DNA of 64,000 nucleotides. Source: an uncultured Ruminococcus sp. GTDB taxonomy: Bacteria; Bacillota; Clostridia; Oscillospirales; Acutalibacteraceae. Both the position numbers and the translations under genes were made by a program. The notes beneath the pieces are model-generated. The model did no database searches, was not told the origin of the DNA, and saw only the letters and a program-made list of their open reading frames with translations. The DNA is taken from positions 1-64,000 of the forward strand of contig CACYTI010000010.1 in assembly GCA_902777275.1 (NCBI GenBank), written 5' to 3'. Shown here piece after piece: positions 52,589-61,055 of the stretch. Numbering within the stretch: the stretch's first letter is position 1; each line of letters opens with the position of its first letter.

Positions 52589-52740
52589 GAGAGGTAAATA
52601 AGGATTTCAGCTTTAAGGAGCTTTTGCGGCTTTTAGCTTTACTGAAAATTCAACAAACGAATTCTTTACATACAAAAAAATTAAGTGTGATATAATATAA
52701 GGAGACCTCTTACAATTATTTGAAATGCGGAGAATACAAA

Positions 52741-52779
52741 AAGAAAAAAACTCTGATCGGAAAAATCCTTTCAGAGTTT
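52741..52779 (-). terminator. Terminator of lepB
   Basis: On the minus strand AAACTCTGA... TCAGAGTTT forms a nine-base-pair stem with a 14-base loop, followed by TTTTCTTTTTG. Confidence 0.85.
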
Positions 52780-52802
52780 CTTGTTTATATCAACTTTCAG
52801 TA

Positions 52803-53357
52803 TCAGGCATCAAATCCGCCGAAGCGGTCAAAGGGAAATACCGCGAACTGCGCTTTTCCGATGATGTCCTTGACATCGACCATGCCGACGTCAGAGCTTC
52901 GGCTGTCCAGCGAAATTCCGCGGTTATCGCCCATTACGAACACCTTTCCCTCGGGAACGACAGACGGGATATCATAATTGCCTCGCCTGCCCGCAAACGT
53001 AGAGCACTTCAAATAAGGCTCGTGAAGCTCTTTGCCGTCAATATATATTTTGTCGTTATCATAATCAAGTCTAATGCTTTGTCCTTCAACTGCGATGACA
53101 CGCTTGATGATGTCTTGGTTTAAGGTGTCTTTCTTGTCAATTACGACAATGTCGCCGCATTTAGGAGTATATAAAAAATTTGTCACAATGATTTTTTCGC
53201 CCGATTCGAGCGTGGTGTCCATTGACGCACCGTAGACTGTCACCACATGAAAACCCGAAACAGTCATAAGAATTATAGCAATAAGCGCGCAAAGCATGGG
53301 TTTAACAAACGCGAGTACAATAGATGATGTTTTTGATTTAACGTGAGCCGTATTCAT
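52803..53357 (-). CDS. lepB: Signal peptidase I
   Basis: A 184-residue S26A signal peptidase with one N-terminal transmembrane helix (about residues 18-40). The nucleophile serine is in YGASMDTTL (about 46), the general-base lysine in IIKRVIAVEG (about 85), and GDNRGISLDSR near 142-152 is box E. It cleaves exported pre-proteins outside the membrane. It ends in a strong terminator. Its minus-strand TATAAT (53403-53408) has an extended TG element, with GAGGTGG as ribosome binding site. Confidence 0.93.
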   Translation of the reverse strand: MNTAHVKSKTSSIVLAFVKPMLCALIAIILMTVSGFHVVTVYGASMDTTLESGEKIIVTNFLYTPKCGDIVVIDKKDTLNQDIIKRVIAVEGQSIRLDYDNDKIYIDGKELHEPYLKCSTFAGRRGNYDIPSVVPEGKVFVMGDNRGISLDSRSSDVGMVDVKDIIGKAQFAVFPFDRFGGFDA

Positions 53358-53402
53358 TGCAATCCACCTCTTCTTTTTTTGTTTTGCCTTATTTTTTACA
53401 GC

Positions 53403-53408
53403 ATTATA
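53403..53408 (-). promoter_or_regulatory. Extended -10 element of lepB
   Basis: Minus strand TGATATAAT: a perfect TATAAT with the TGn extension. No convincing -35 hexamer at 17 bases, so the extension may compensate. Confidence 0.5.
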
Positions 53409-53559
53409 TCATCTGTATTTGAAAACCGCGTGAATAAAGAATGAATTTCTTACGAAAAAGGGAATCGGGTCGAAACCCGTTTTGCCGAATATTTTTGTGA
53501 AAAGTGATATAATTCTAATAATCCGAATCAAAAAAACTCAAAAATTTCACAAAAAATAT

Positions 53560-53588
53560 TTGAAAAACAGACTGATATATGTTATAAT
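53560..53588 (+). promoter_or_regulatory. Promoter of glgB
   Basis: TTGAAA (53560-53565), a 17-base spacer and TATAAT (53583-53588). A second TATAAT at 53508-53513 has no good -35. A small CGGGTCGAAACCCG hairpin is at 53466-53479. Confidence 0.75.
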
Positions 53589-53663
53589 GTACGGGAATCA
53601 TTATTATTTGAAATCGGGGCGGTCGCTCACCGTGTCGTGACGGCTCCGTACATCGGAGGTAAA

Positions 53664-55559
53664 ATGAGTATTTTTTCTGAAACAGACAGGTATCTTTTTC
53701 ATCAGGGTACCGAATATAAGATTTACAAAAAGATGGGAGCGCACATTGTGACCGAGGACGGAGAAGAAGGCGTCAATTTTGCTGTCTGGGCGCCGAACGC
53801 TCTGAACGTCTGCGTTGCCTGCGGTTCGGCGGACGATGAATGCGAGCATCAAATGGAGCGGAGCGAGGACGGCATATGGGAATGCTTTGTTCCCGGCGTC
53901 AAAAGCGGAGACACTTACCGCTATATTATAACGGGAGCCGACGGCGAGGTGCGCCGCAAGAGCGACCCCTACTCTTTCCGGTATGAGCTCCGTCCCGACA
54001 ACGCCTCGGTCGTCTGTCCGCTGACGGGTTACAGCTGGAACGACGGCGACTATCAGAGCCAGCGGGACAACACCGCCGTCATCGACAACCCCATGGCGAT
54101 CTATGAGGTTCATCCCGGCTCATGGAAAAAGGAATACCGCGACGAGGACGACGAAGACGGCTTTCTCAACTACCGCGATTTGGGCGACCGTCTCGCCGAA
54201 TATGTGACCTTCATGGGCTATACTCACGTTGAGCTGATGGGCATTACCGAATATCCCTTCGACCCGTCATGGGGTTATCAGGTGACGGGATATTTCGCGC
54301 CGACCTCGCGCTACGGAACGCCCGACGATTTCCGTTATCTTGTTGACCGTCTGCACCAAAGCGGAATAGGAGTCATCCTCGACTGGGTGCCCGCTCATTT
54401 CCCGAAGGACGAATTCGCGCTGGGACGCTTTGACGGCACGCCGCTGTATGAATCCGCCGACCCGCTCAGAGCCGAGTTCCCGATTTGGGGAACCTACGCC
54501 TTTGACCACGGCAAGCCCGAGGTCAGGTCTTTCCTTATATCAAGCGCGTTTTACTGGATAGAAGAATTTCACATCGACGCGCTGCGCGTTGACGCGGTGG
54601 CGGCTATGCAGTACGCGGATTTCAGCCGCACCGAATGGCGCCCGAATATCCACGGCGGCCATATCAATCTTGAAAGCACAGACTTTTTAAAGCAGCTCAA
54701 CTGCGAGGTGACCGACAGAACGACGGGCTATCTCATGGCTGAGGATTCGTCGGTCGAGCAGGGCATAACAAGCGACGTCCACATCGGCGGCTTGGGCTTT
54801 ACGCTCAAATGGAACATGGGCTGGATGTTTGATACGCTGAAATATTTGTCATACGATTTTCACGAGAGACGGTATCATCACGGGGAGCTGACCCACATTC
54901 CCGATTACGCTTTCACCGAGAATTTTATTTTGGTTCTTTCGCACGACGAGGTCAATGTGGGCAAGGGCTCGATAATAGAAAGAATGCCCGGCAGCTATGA
55001 GGATCGTCTGGGAGGAGTCAAGGCGCTCTATGCGTTTCAATTCACCTTCCCGGGCAAAAAGCTGCTGTTTATGGGACTGGATTTCGCTCAGGACAGCGAA
55101 TGGGATTTCAGCAAGGGCTTGGACTGGAGCCTCACGGACGACTTCGGACATCACGACGTCATGCTGACGGTCAAAAATCTGCTTTCGCTGTACCGCTCTA
55201 TCCCTGCGCTGTATTCCGATTCAAAGGACAGCAGCACATTCGAATGGGTCAAAAAGGATTTCGCCGACGCCAATATCATCAGCTACATCAGGAAAAATCC
55301 GTGGAACTACGACGGAGCCGTGTTGGTGGTGTGCAACTTTTCACCATGGTACCACAACGGCTATTACTGCGGAGTGCCGATGGGCGGAGAGTACGAAAGA
55401 CTTTTCAGCACCTATGATAATCTCCCCGGCGAGGGAGGTCCCGACGAGCTGGGCGGCAACCCGAAGCTGACGGCGGAAAACGTCTGGTGCGACGGCAGAC
55501 CGTTCAGATTAGGCTACGGTCTGCGCCCGTTTGAGGTCATAATTGTCAAGCTGCCTTGA
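53664..55559 (+). CDS. glgB: 1,4-alpha-glucan branching enzyme
   Basis: A 631-residue GH13 enzyme that introduces alpha-1,6 branches in glycogen. Residues about 1-110 are the N-terminal CBM48 domain (VNFAVWAPNALNV); the barrel contains IYEVHPGSWKK, the nucleophile Asp in DALRVDAVAAM (about 309), the acid Glu in LMAEDSS (about 360) and the stabilising Asp in LSHDEV (about 428). The ATG at 53664 follows GGAGG; a longer frame from 53637 lacks a good site. No other glg gene adjoins it. Confidence 0.93.
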   Translation: MSIFSETDRYLFHQGTEYKIYKKMGAHIVTEDGEEGVNFAVWAPNALNVCVACGSADDECEHQMERSEDGIWECFVPGVKSGDTYRYIITGADGEVRRKSDPYSFRYELRPDNASVVCPLTGYSWNDGDYQSQRDNTAVIDNPMAIYEVHPGSWKKEYRDEDDEDGFLNYRDLGDRLAEYVTFMGYTHVELMGITEYPFDPSWGYQVTGYFAPTSRYGTPDDFRYLVDRLHQSGIGVILDWVPAHFPKDEFALGRFDGTPLYESADPLRAEFPIWGTYAFDHGKPEVRSFLISSAFYWIEEFHIDALRVDAVAAMQYADFSRTEWRPNIHGGHINLESTDFLKQLNCEVTDRTTGYLMAEDSSVEQGITSDVHIGGLGFTLKWNMGWMFDTLKYLSYDFHERRYHHGELTHIPDYAFTENFILVLSHDEVNVGKGSIIERMPGSYEDRLGGVKALYAFQFTFPGKKLLFMGLDFAQDSEWDFSKGLDWSLTDDFGHHDVMLTVKNLLSLYRSIPALYSDSKDSSTFEWVKKDFADANIISYIRKNPWNYDGAVLVVCNFSPWYHNGYYCGVPMGGEYERLFSTYDNLPGEGGPDELGGNPKLTAENVWCDGRPFRLGYGLRPFEVIIVKLP

Positions 55560-55621
55560 TCAGAGGGAGCGGAAATTAATTTCACTCATTCCTGAAGCAA
55601 ACCGCATTTTTCCTTAGCTGC

Positions 55622-55796
55622 GTAGGGGCGCACCGATGTGTGCGCCCGAGGGCGCTGAATTAAATGTTTTGTTTTCTATCAGCAATCGGACGGGAAATCA
55701 ACGTCGGTGCGAGGGCGCACACGCGGGAAATTCCCCTGACAGGGGAAATGTCGCAAAGCGACAAAAGGGTTGCCGACCGGCTACGGTCGCCCCTAC
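55622..55796 (-). repeat. GTAGGGGCG palindromic repeat, copy 3
   Basis: Begins GTAGGGGCGCACCGATG and ends GGTCGCCCCTAC. The interior CAGCAATCGGACGGGAA is the inverse of copy 4 (CCCGTCCGATTGTCG). An extra 60-base stretch with CCCCTGACAGGGG and GTCGCAAAGCGAC hairpins enlarges the right end. Confidence 0.8.
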
Positions 55797-55841
55797 AATA
55801 TGAAGGAAAATACGTGCATTTTTCAAAATTGATTTCCCTGA

Positions 55842-56516
55842 TTACACTGAGCGTCTGTTCGCTATCCTTCCGTTTATGTCTGTCAGCATAACGGAAATTA
55901 TATAGGTGAAGCTGTAGATAAAGCAGCCGAAGTAAATGCTGTAGTTGATCGGGCGGGTGTTGAAGTCAAGAAACGAGTAGGGAATTTTCTCCTGAGGAAT
56001 CAAACCTGTCACGATAAGAGTTATCACCACAACCGCGTAAAGGGTTATCATCCACGTGCAGGTCAGCCTCATAAGCGGGCTGACAAGCGCGGACGGGGGA
56101 GGAGTAAGCAAAAACGAAACCACCGCCAAGGTCGGGATCATCACGTGCATACAAAATGAATCGTAGCTGAGAAGACTCGGAGAATCGGGCACGAACGGAA
56201 AGAGCGACAGCAAAATCACAACGGCTATTATACACTCGGTCACAGCCGAGCAGAGCTTAAAATAATAAATCTGCCGCGAAAACGGAGCCTTTTGCGACTT
56301 GGCGCGCATCAAAGCGGTCACAAGCGAAATCAGAGTAACTATAGCGGTAAAAGCCGTGCCGCTGACGGTCATGTAACGGAATTCAAAAAAGTAGTTTTCG
56401 TTCGGATTTGACAGCACCGCGTACAAAATCGAGCTTGCGGAAAAGAACAGTATCAAAGCCGAAACCGCGGTGCCGGTTTTTGCCCGTCCCCGGCGCGGCG
56501 CGTGAGTTGGGTTCAT
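55842..56516 (-). CDS. Six-helix membrane protein of unknown function
   Basis: A 224-residue integral membrane protein with about six transmembrane helices and a basic N-terminus (NPTHAPRRGRAKTG). The ATG at 56516 is preceded by AAGGAG, so a longer start at 56564 is rejected. Polar NPNENYFFEFRYMTVSG between the first two helices may face outside. I do not recognise a family. It is divergent from the large GTPase gene that follows. Confidence 0.7.
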   Translation of the reverse strand: MNPTHAPRRGRAKTGTAVSALILFFSASSILYAVLSNPNENYFFEFRYMTVSGTAFTAIVTLISLVTALMRAKSQKAPFSRQIYYFKLCSAVTECIIAVVILLSLFPFVPDSPSLLSYDSFCMHVMIPTLAVVSFLLTPPPSALVSPLMRLTCTWMITLYAVVVITLIVTGLIPQEKIPYSFLDFNTRPINYSIYFGCFIYSFTYIISVMLTDINGRIANRRSV

Positions 56517-56649
56517 TGTATTGCGCTCCTTTGGGAATGTAAGTCTTTCATTATTAATTCTCAAAACGCTTCGGGATTATTCATTATAAGCGGTTTTTCG
56601 TTTTGGATATTTACTTGTTTTTATTAAAAATAACTCAGGAGGTGGGCGA

Positions 56650-59223
56650 ATGAAGAAAACAGCCGTCGGCATTTTGGCTCATGTCGATTCGGGCAAAACG
56701 ACGCTCTCCGAGGCTCTGATGTACTGCTCGGGCAACATCGGCAAGCTCGGAAGGGTGGATCACCGCGACTCCTTTTTAGATACCTTCTCGCTTGAAAGGG
56801 AGAGGGGCATTACTATCTTTTCAAAGCAGGCTCTGCTCAGGCTCAGCGAGTCGGAATATTATCTGTTGGACACGCCCGGACACGCCGATTTTTCAGCCGA
56901 AACGGAGCGGACATTGCAGGTGCTCGACTACGCTGTTCTTGTTATAAGCGGAACCGACGGCGTTCAGAGCCACACCAAAACGCTTTGGAGGCTTTTGCAA
57001 AAGTACGGCGTTCCCGTCTTTATATTTATAAACAAAACCGATTTGCCGGGCGTTGAGCCGGCGCGCGTTATGAACGAGCTGAGAGGAACTCTGAGCGACT
57101 GCTGCGTTGACTTCTCCGACGAGGGCGGCGACGCGTTTTTTGAGAACGTCGCCCTTTGCAGCGACGAGCTGCTGTCCGCTTATGAGAACGGCGCAATCAC
57201 CGATCCGGATATCTCAAAAGCTATCGCCGACAGAAAGCTGTTCCCGTGCTTTTTCGGCTCGGCTTTGAAGCTGAACGGAGTAAAAGAATTTTTGAGCGCG
57301 CTCGACCGCCTGACTGTCATGCCGGACTATAAAAGCGAATTCGGCGGAAGGGTCTATAAAATCTCGGAGGACGCTCAGGGCAGCAGGCTTTCATTTATAA
57401 AAATCACGGGAGGCGTTCTGAGAGTAAGAGATGTTCTTCCGAGCCCGAAAAACACGGGCGGCGAAAAGGTCAATCAAATCAGGATATATTCGGGAGAAAA
57501 ATTCACCTCTGTAACCGAAGCCTCCGCAGGCACTGTCTGCGCCGTCACGGGCGTCACCTTTACGCGCTGCGGAGACGGTCTCGGCGCGGAATCGGGCTCG
57601 CTCTCTCCCGTGTTAGAGCCTGTTCTCACCTACAGATTAGAACTGCCCGACGGAGTAAGCGCGCGGACTGCGCTTGAAAAAATGCGTATTCTTGAAGCTG
57701 AGGACCCCATGCTGAACGCATCTTGGGACGAGCGCCACGGCGGCATTCAGCTCAGGCTGATGGGCGAGATACAGCTTGAGGTGCTGCGCGGCGTTATTTC
57801 GGAGCGGTTCGGCTTTGAGGTCGGCTTCGGCAGGGGCGACATAATCTACAAGGAAACGATCGAAAACACCGTCGAGGGCGTTGGACATTTTGAGCCGCTG
57901 CGCCACTACGCCGAAGTCCATCTGCTGCTGAAGCCCGCAAAGCGCGACAGCGGACTCGTATTCAACACCGCCTGCAAGGAGAATTTGCCCGAAAAGAACT
58001 GGCAGCGGCTTATTCTGACTCACCTGTACGAAAAAACTCATATTGGGGTGCTGACGGGCTCCCCGATAACCGATATGGAGATCACCCTCGTTTCGGGCAA
58101 GGCGCACCCAAAGCACACCGAGGGCGGAGATTTCAGGCAGGCCACCTACCGAGCCGTCAGACACGGCTTGCGCTGCGCAAAGAGCGTTTTGCTTGAACCC
58201 GTTTACGACTTTACTATCGAGCTTCCCGCTGAAAACCTCGGCAAGGCTATGAACGACGTTCAGCGCATGAGCGGAAGCTTTTCTCAGCCGATTCAGAACG
58301 GAGAGGTTTGTTTTCTCAGCGGAACGGCTCCGGTGTCCGAAATGCAGGACTATTCCGCCGAGCTGATAAGATATACGCGCGGCGCGGGAAAAATCTCGCT
58401 GACACTCGGCGGCTATCAGCCGTGCCACAACTCCGAGGAGGTCATCGAGCGGATAGGCTATGACCCCGACGCCGATCTGCTGAATCCCTGCGACTCTATA
58501 TTCTGCTCTCACGGCGCGGGTCACACCGTAAAATGGGACGAGGTTACAAAACATATGCACCTTGCTTCCGCTCTGCGCAGGCAGGACGAGCCTTCATCAA
58601 GCTCCGGGACGGGCTACTTTGCCGCAAGGCGCGGTCAGACGGATATTTTCGCCGCCGACAAGGAGCTGATGAGAATATTCGAGCAGACCTACGGCCCCGT
58701 AAAAAAGAGGGCGAAGCCGCCCGAAAAGCGCGTTTTCAAGGCTCCCGAAAAGTCCGCAGGCAGGAAAGCCTCAAAAATCCCGAATTACGACGGAACGGAG
58801 TACCTGCTTGTGGACGGCTACAACGTTATTTTCGCGTGGGAGCACCTCAGAGAGCTGAGCTTTGACGGGGCGAGAGAGAAGCTTGTCAATATACTCTGCA
58901 ACTTTCAGGGCTATAAAAAATGCGAAGTGATTTTGGTTTTTGACGCGTACAAGGTCAAGGGCGGCAAGGGTGAGATAGAGCGCGTAAACGGCATAAGCGT
59001 CGTCTACACAAAGGAAGCCGAGACCGCCGATATGTACATAGAAAAGACCTCGCACAAGCTCGCAAAAAACCACAAGGTGAGGGTCGTCACCTCCGACGGG
59101 CTTGAACAGCTTATAATTCTCGGCAACGGCGCATTGCGCGTGCCTTCTTCGGCGTTTTTGGAGGAGGTAAGGCAGGCTGAGGAGGAGATCCGCGCGATAA
59201 TTAATAATTCGGATAAGGAATAA
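56650..59223 (+). CDS. TetM-like translational GTPase fused to a NYN ribonuclease domain
   Basis: An 857-residue two-part protein. Residues 1 to about 650 form an EF-G/TetM-like ribosomal GTPase: AHVDSGKTT (G1, 10-18), RERGITI (switch I), DTPGHADF (G3, about 75), NKTD (G4, about 128), then domains II-V, ending HGAGHTVKWDEV. About 650-712 is a basic linker. About 716-850 is a NYN/YacP-type PIN-like domain: EYLLVDGYNVIFAW, VILVFDAYKVKGG, TADMYIEKTSHKLAKNHKVRVVTSDGLEQ, GNGALR, which matches Rae1, a ribosome A-site mRNA endonuclease in Bacillus. All candidate metal-binding aspartates are kept. GGAGGTG precedes the ATG. Annotation as a tetracycline resistance protein would be unsafe. Confidence 0.88.
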   Translation: MKKTAVGILAHVDSGKTTLSEALMYCSGNIGKLGRVDHRDSFLDTFSLERERGITIFSKQALLRLSESEYYLLDTPGHADFSAETERTLQVLDYAVLVISGTDGVQSHTKTLWRLLQKYGVPVFIFINKTDLPGVEPARVMNELRGTLSDCCVDFSDEGGDAFFENVALCSDELLSAYENGAITDPDISKAIADRKLFPCFFGSALKLNGVKEFLSALDRLTVMPDYKSEFGGRVYKISEDAQGSRLSFIKITGGVLRVRDVLPSPKNTGGEKVNQIRIYSGEKFTSVTEASAGTVCAVTGVTFTRCGDGLGAESGSLSPVLEPVLTYRLELPDGVSARTALEKMRILEAEDPMLNASWDERHGGIQLRLMGEIQLEVLRGVISERFGFEVGFGRGDIIYKETIENTVEGVGHFEPLRHYAEVHLLLKPAKRDSGLVFNTACKENLPEKNWQRLILTHLYEKTHIGVLTGSPITDMEITLVSGKAHPKHTEGGDFRQATYRAVRHGLRCAKSVLLEPVYDFTIELPAENLGKAMNDVQRMSGSFSQPIQNGEVCFLSGTAPVSEMQDYSAELIRYTRGAGKISLTLGGYQPCHNSEEVIERIGYDPDADLLNPCDSIFCSHGAGHTVKWDEVTKHMHLASALRRQDEPSSSSGTGYFAARRGQTDIFAADKELMRIFEQTYGPVKKRAKPPEKRVFKAPEKSAGRKASKIPNYDGTEYLLVDGYNVIFAWEHLRELSFDGAREKLVNILCNFQGYKKCEVILVFDAYKVKGGKGEIERVNGISVVYTKEAETADMYIEKTSHKLAKNHKVRVVTSDGLEQLIILGNGALRVPSSAFLEEVRQAEEEIRAIINNSDKE

Positions 59224-59281
59224 TAAATAACAAATAACAAAATTGAAACCTTATTACCCCGTTTCTTATAGTGTTAGGGTA

Positions 59282-59310
59282 TTGAACACAAAAGCAGATT
59301 GTTGTATAAT
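59282..59310 (+). promoter_or_regulatory. Promoter of the second O-antigen ligase-like gene
   Basis: TTGAAC (59282-59287), a 17-base spacer and TATAAT (59305-59310); a second TATAAT lies 10 bases on. Confidence 0.75.
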
Positions 59311-59365
59311 ATAGTATAATCAGGAAAAAGAAAATCAAATTATCTTTTTTTGAATGGGGATAGGT

Positions 59366-60814
59366 ATGACAAAACTGAAAAAAACGCTGCTCAGCAAGTC
59401 CCTTTACAGGCAGTGCTATATCATCTGTCTTTTTGCCTGCAACATCTCATATCTGCATTTTGCGGCGTATGTCGTGCTTGCGTTTATGGTGATTTGGGGA
59501 GCTTTTTTGGCTGTATACCATGAGATCACAAGAAGGACCTCGCTAAAGACCCGCTTTGGCTTTTGGCTAATCGCGTTCCTTGTGTCGTCCGTGGTGACAA
59601 TGCTTATCCATTTGCTGGATAACCTTTTCATCAATTTTGTGTTCATTTTGCACTTAGCCATCTGCTTCTTTGTGTTTTACTCGGTACACACGGAAAAGCA
59701 GCTCAATCCGAAGCGCGAGCTGTTCAATATAAGCCGCGTGCTGATTTATGTCACCACGGTCATGGGTATAGTCGGCTTGGCGTGTATGGTCATGGGCGTA
59801 AACTTTGAGTTCCTGACGGTTAAGTTCATCATCTACGAAAACCGCTTCACGGGCTTATTTACAAATCCGAATCAGCTCGGTCTCGCGGCGGTCGTGTCGC
59901 TTTTCTGCTGCCATATGATGTTGAAGCGCGACTTCGTGGAGCAGTCGGGCTGCCGCAGAATGAGCCGTATATGGATAGGCTGCTGCGCGGCGGTGAACAG
60001 CATTTCGCTTTTGCTCTGCGACTCAAACGGCGCGCTGGTGCTTTTGATAGGATACGCGGTTTTCTTTGTGGTTTACATGATGTTCGGCAAGGAAAGCAAG
60101 TTCAGCGTAAAGCAAATAATTGTAAAATCAATTGCCTGCCTGTTGGCGGGATTGGTCATTGTGTCGTCGATGTTTTTGCTGAGAACCGTTTGCCAGTTAG
60201 GTTTTGCGGAGCTTATCAAAACAAAGCAGTCGATCTCGTCGCAATCCGATAAAACAGATGATGAAGATTTACCGGAGGAGATCACGTTTGAGCACGAAAA
60301 CGCCAACGTGGATTCGGGCAGGTTCGTGCTTTGGCAGCAGGGCACCCGGTTGTTCCTCAATAATTTTGTTTTTGGAATCGGCAAGGGAAATATCGCGGAA
60401 TACGGCGACAGAATGTTTGAAAACGGCATAAAGTTTGCCGACCAGTACGGCGACCTTGCCGCATGGCGAATCGACTTCCACAACGGCTATCTGTCCATAC
60501 TTGTCTGTTCGGGAATAGTCGGGTTTGCGTTGTTTATGGTTTTCGCGGTACGGATTTTTTCAAGCACCACAAGGCACGTCCTTCGCGACGAACGGCTTCA
60601 TAACAGCGAATTCCCGTGTATGTATTCGTTCCTGTGCGCTTACGCGGTGTATTCTTTTGTTGAAGTGACGCTCTTGTTCAACATAACGTTTGCGGTGCTG
60701 TTGTTCTGGCTGATTTTGGGATATACATCCTGCTACCTCACGAAGAATATCCCCGACCACCCGATAGAGCACGTGACGATTTTCGGCAGACAATTCAGAA
60801 AAACGCTGTTTTGA
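59366..60814 (+). CDS. O-antigen ligase/polymerase-like membrane protein
   Basis: A 482-residue membrane protein with about 10-12 helices. The large late loop contains RFVLWQQGTRLFLNNFVFGIGKGN and the signature DFHNGYLSILVCSGIVGF, which places it in the O-antigen ligase/Wzy superfamily like the protein encoded at 25802-27472. An ATG four codons earlier is possible, but GGGGATAGGT fits the start at 59366. It has its own promoter and a strong terminator, with no glycan genes beside it. Confidence 0.82.
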   Translation: MTKLKKTLLSKSLYRQCYIICLFACNISYLHFAAYVVLAFMVIWGAFLAVYHEITRRTSLKTRFGFWLIAFLVSSVVTMLIHLLDNLFINFVFILHLAICFFVFYSVHTEKQLNPKRELFNISRVLIYVTTVMGIVGLACMVMGVNFEFLTVKFIIYENRFTGLFTNPNQLGLAAVVSLFCCHMMLKRDFVEQSGCRRMSRIWIGCCAAVNSISLLLCDSNGALVLLIGYAVFFVVYMMFGKESKFSVKQIIVKSIACLLAGLVIVSSMFLLRTVCQLGFAELIKTKQSISSQSDKTDDEDLPEEITFEHENANVDSGRFVLWQQGTRLFLNNFVFGIGKGNIAEYGDRMFENGIKFADQYGDLAAWRIDFHNGYLSILVCSGIVGFALFMVFAVRIFSSTTRHVLRDERLHNSEFPCMYSFLCAYAVYSFVEVTLLFNITFAVLLFWLILGYTSCYLTKNIPDHPIEHVTIFGRQFRKTLF

Positions 60815-60835
60815 TTCTGTTTGATTCTTATATAA

Positions 60836-60878
60836 AAAACCCTTTCCTCTGTTTACGGTTTAAGAGGAAGGGGTTTTT
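60836..60878 (+). terminator. Terminator of the second O-antigen ligase-like gene
   Basis: AAAACCCTTTCCTCT pairs with AGAGGAAGGGGTTTT (one G-T pair) across an 11-13-base loop, with TTTTT following. Confidence 0.9.
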
Positions 60879-60966
60879 CAATTGAGAATTGACAATGGAC
60901 AGTTTCGGTTATTATTAGGTTTGCGCCCGTATTTATATTGATTAATCTGTTCATTTCATTGTGATT

Positions 60967-61055
60967 GTAGGGGCGAACCCGTGTGTTCGCCCCCGGCACC
61001 GACGTTATTTCCCGTCCGATTGTCGATAAGAAAATGTTTTGTTACGCGCTTATTG
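60967..61055 (+). repeat. GTAGGGGCG palindromic repeat, copy 4 (right end missing)
   Basis: Begins GTAGGGGCGAACCCGTG and contains GCACCGACGTTATTTCCC followed by GTCCGATTGTCGATAAG, the best-preserved interior. The expected right terminal arm is absent: the sequence runs into the hemW stop codon at 61050-61052. Confidence 0.75.

Noticed and set aside
56650-59223. Tetracycline resistance determinant (tetM/tetW)
   Set aside because: The sequence is only related to ribosomal protection proteins, has an extra nuclease domain, and no mobile-element or tet leader context is present.
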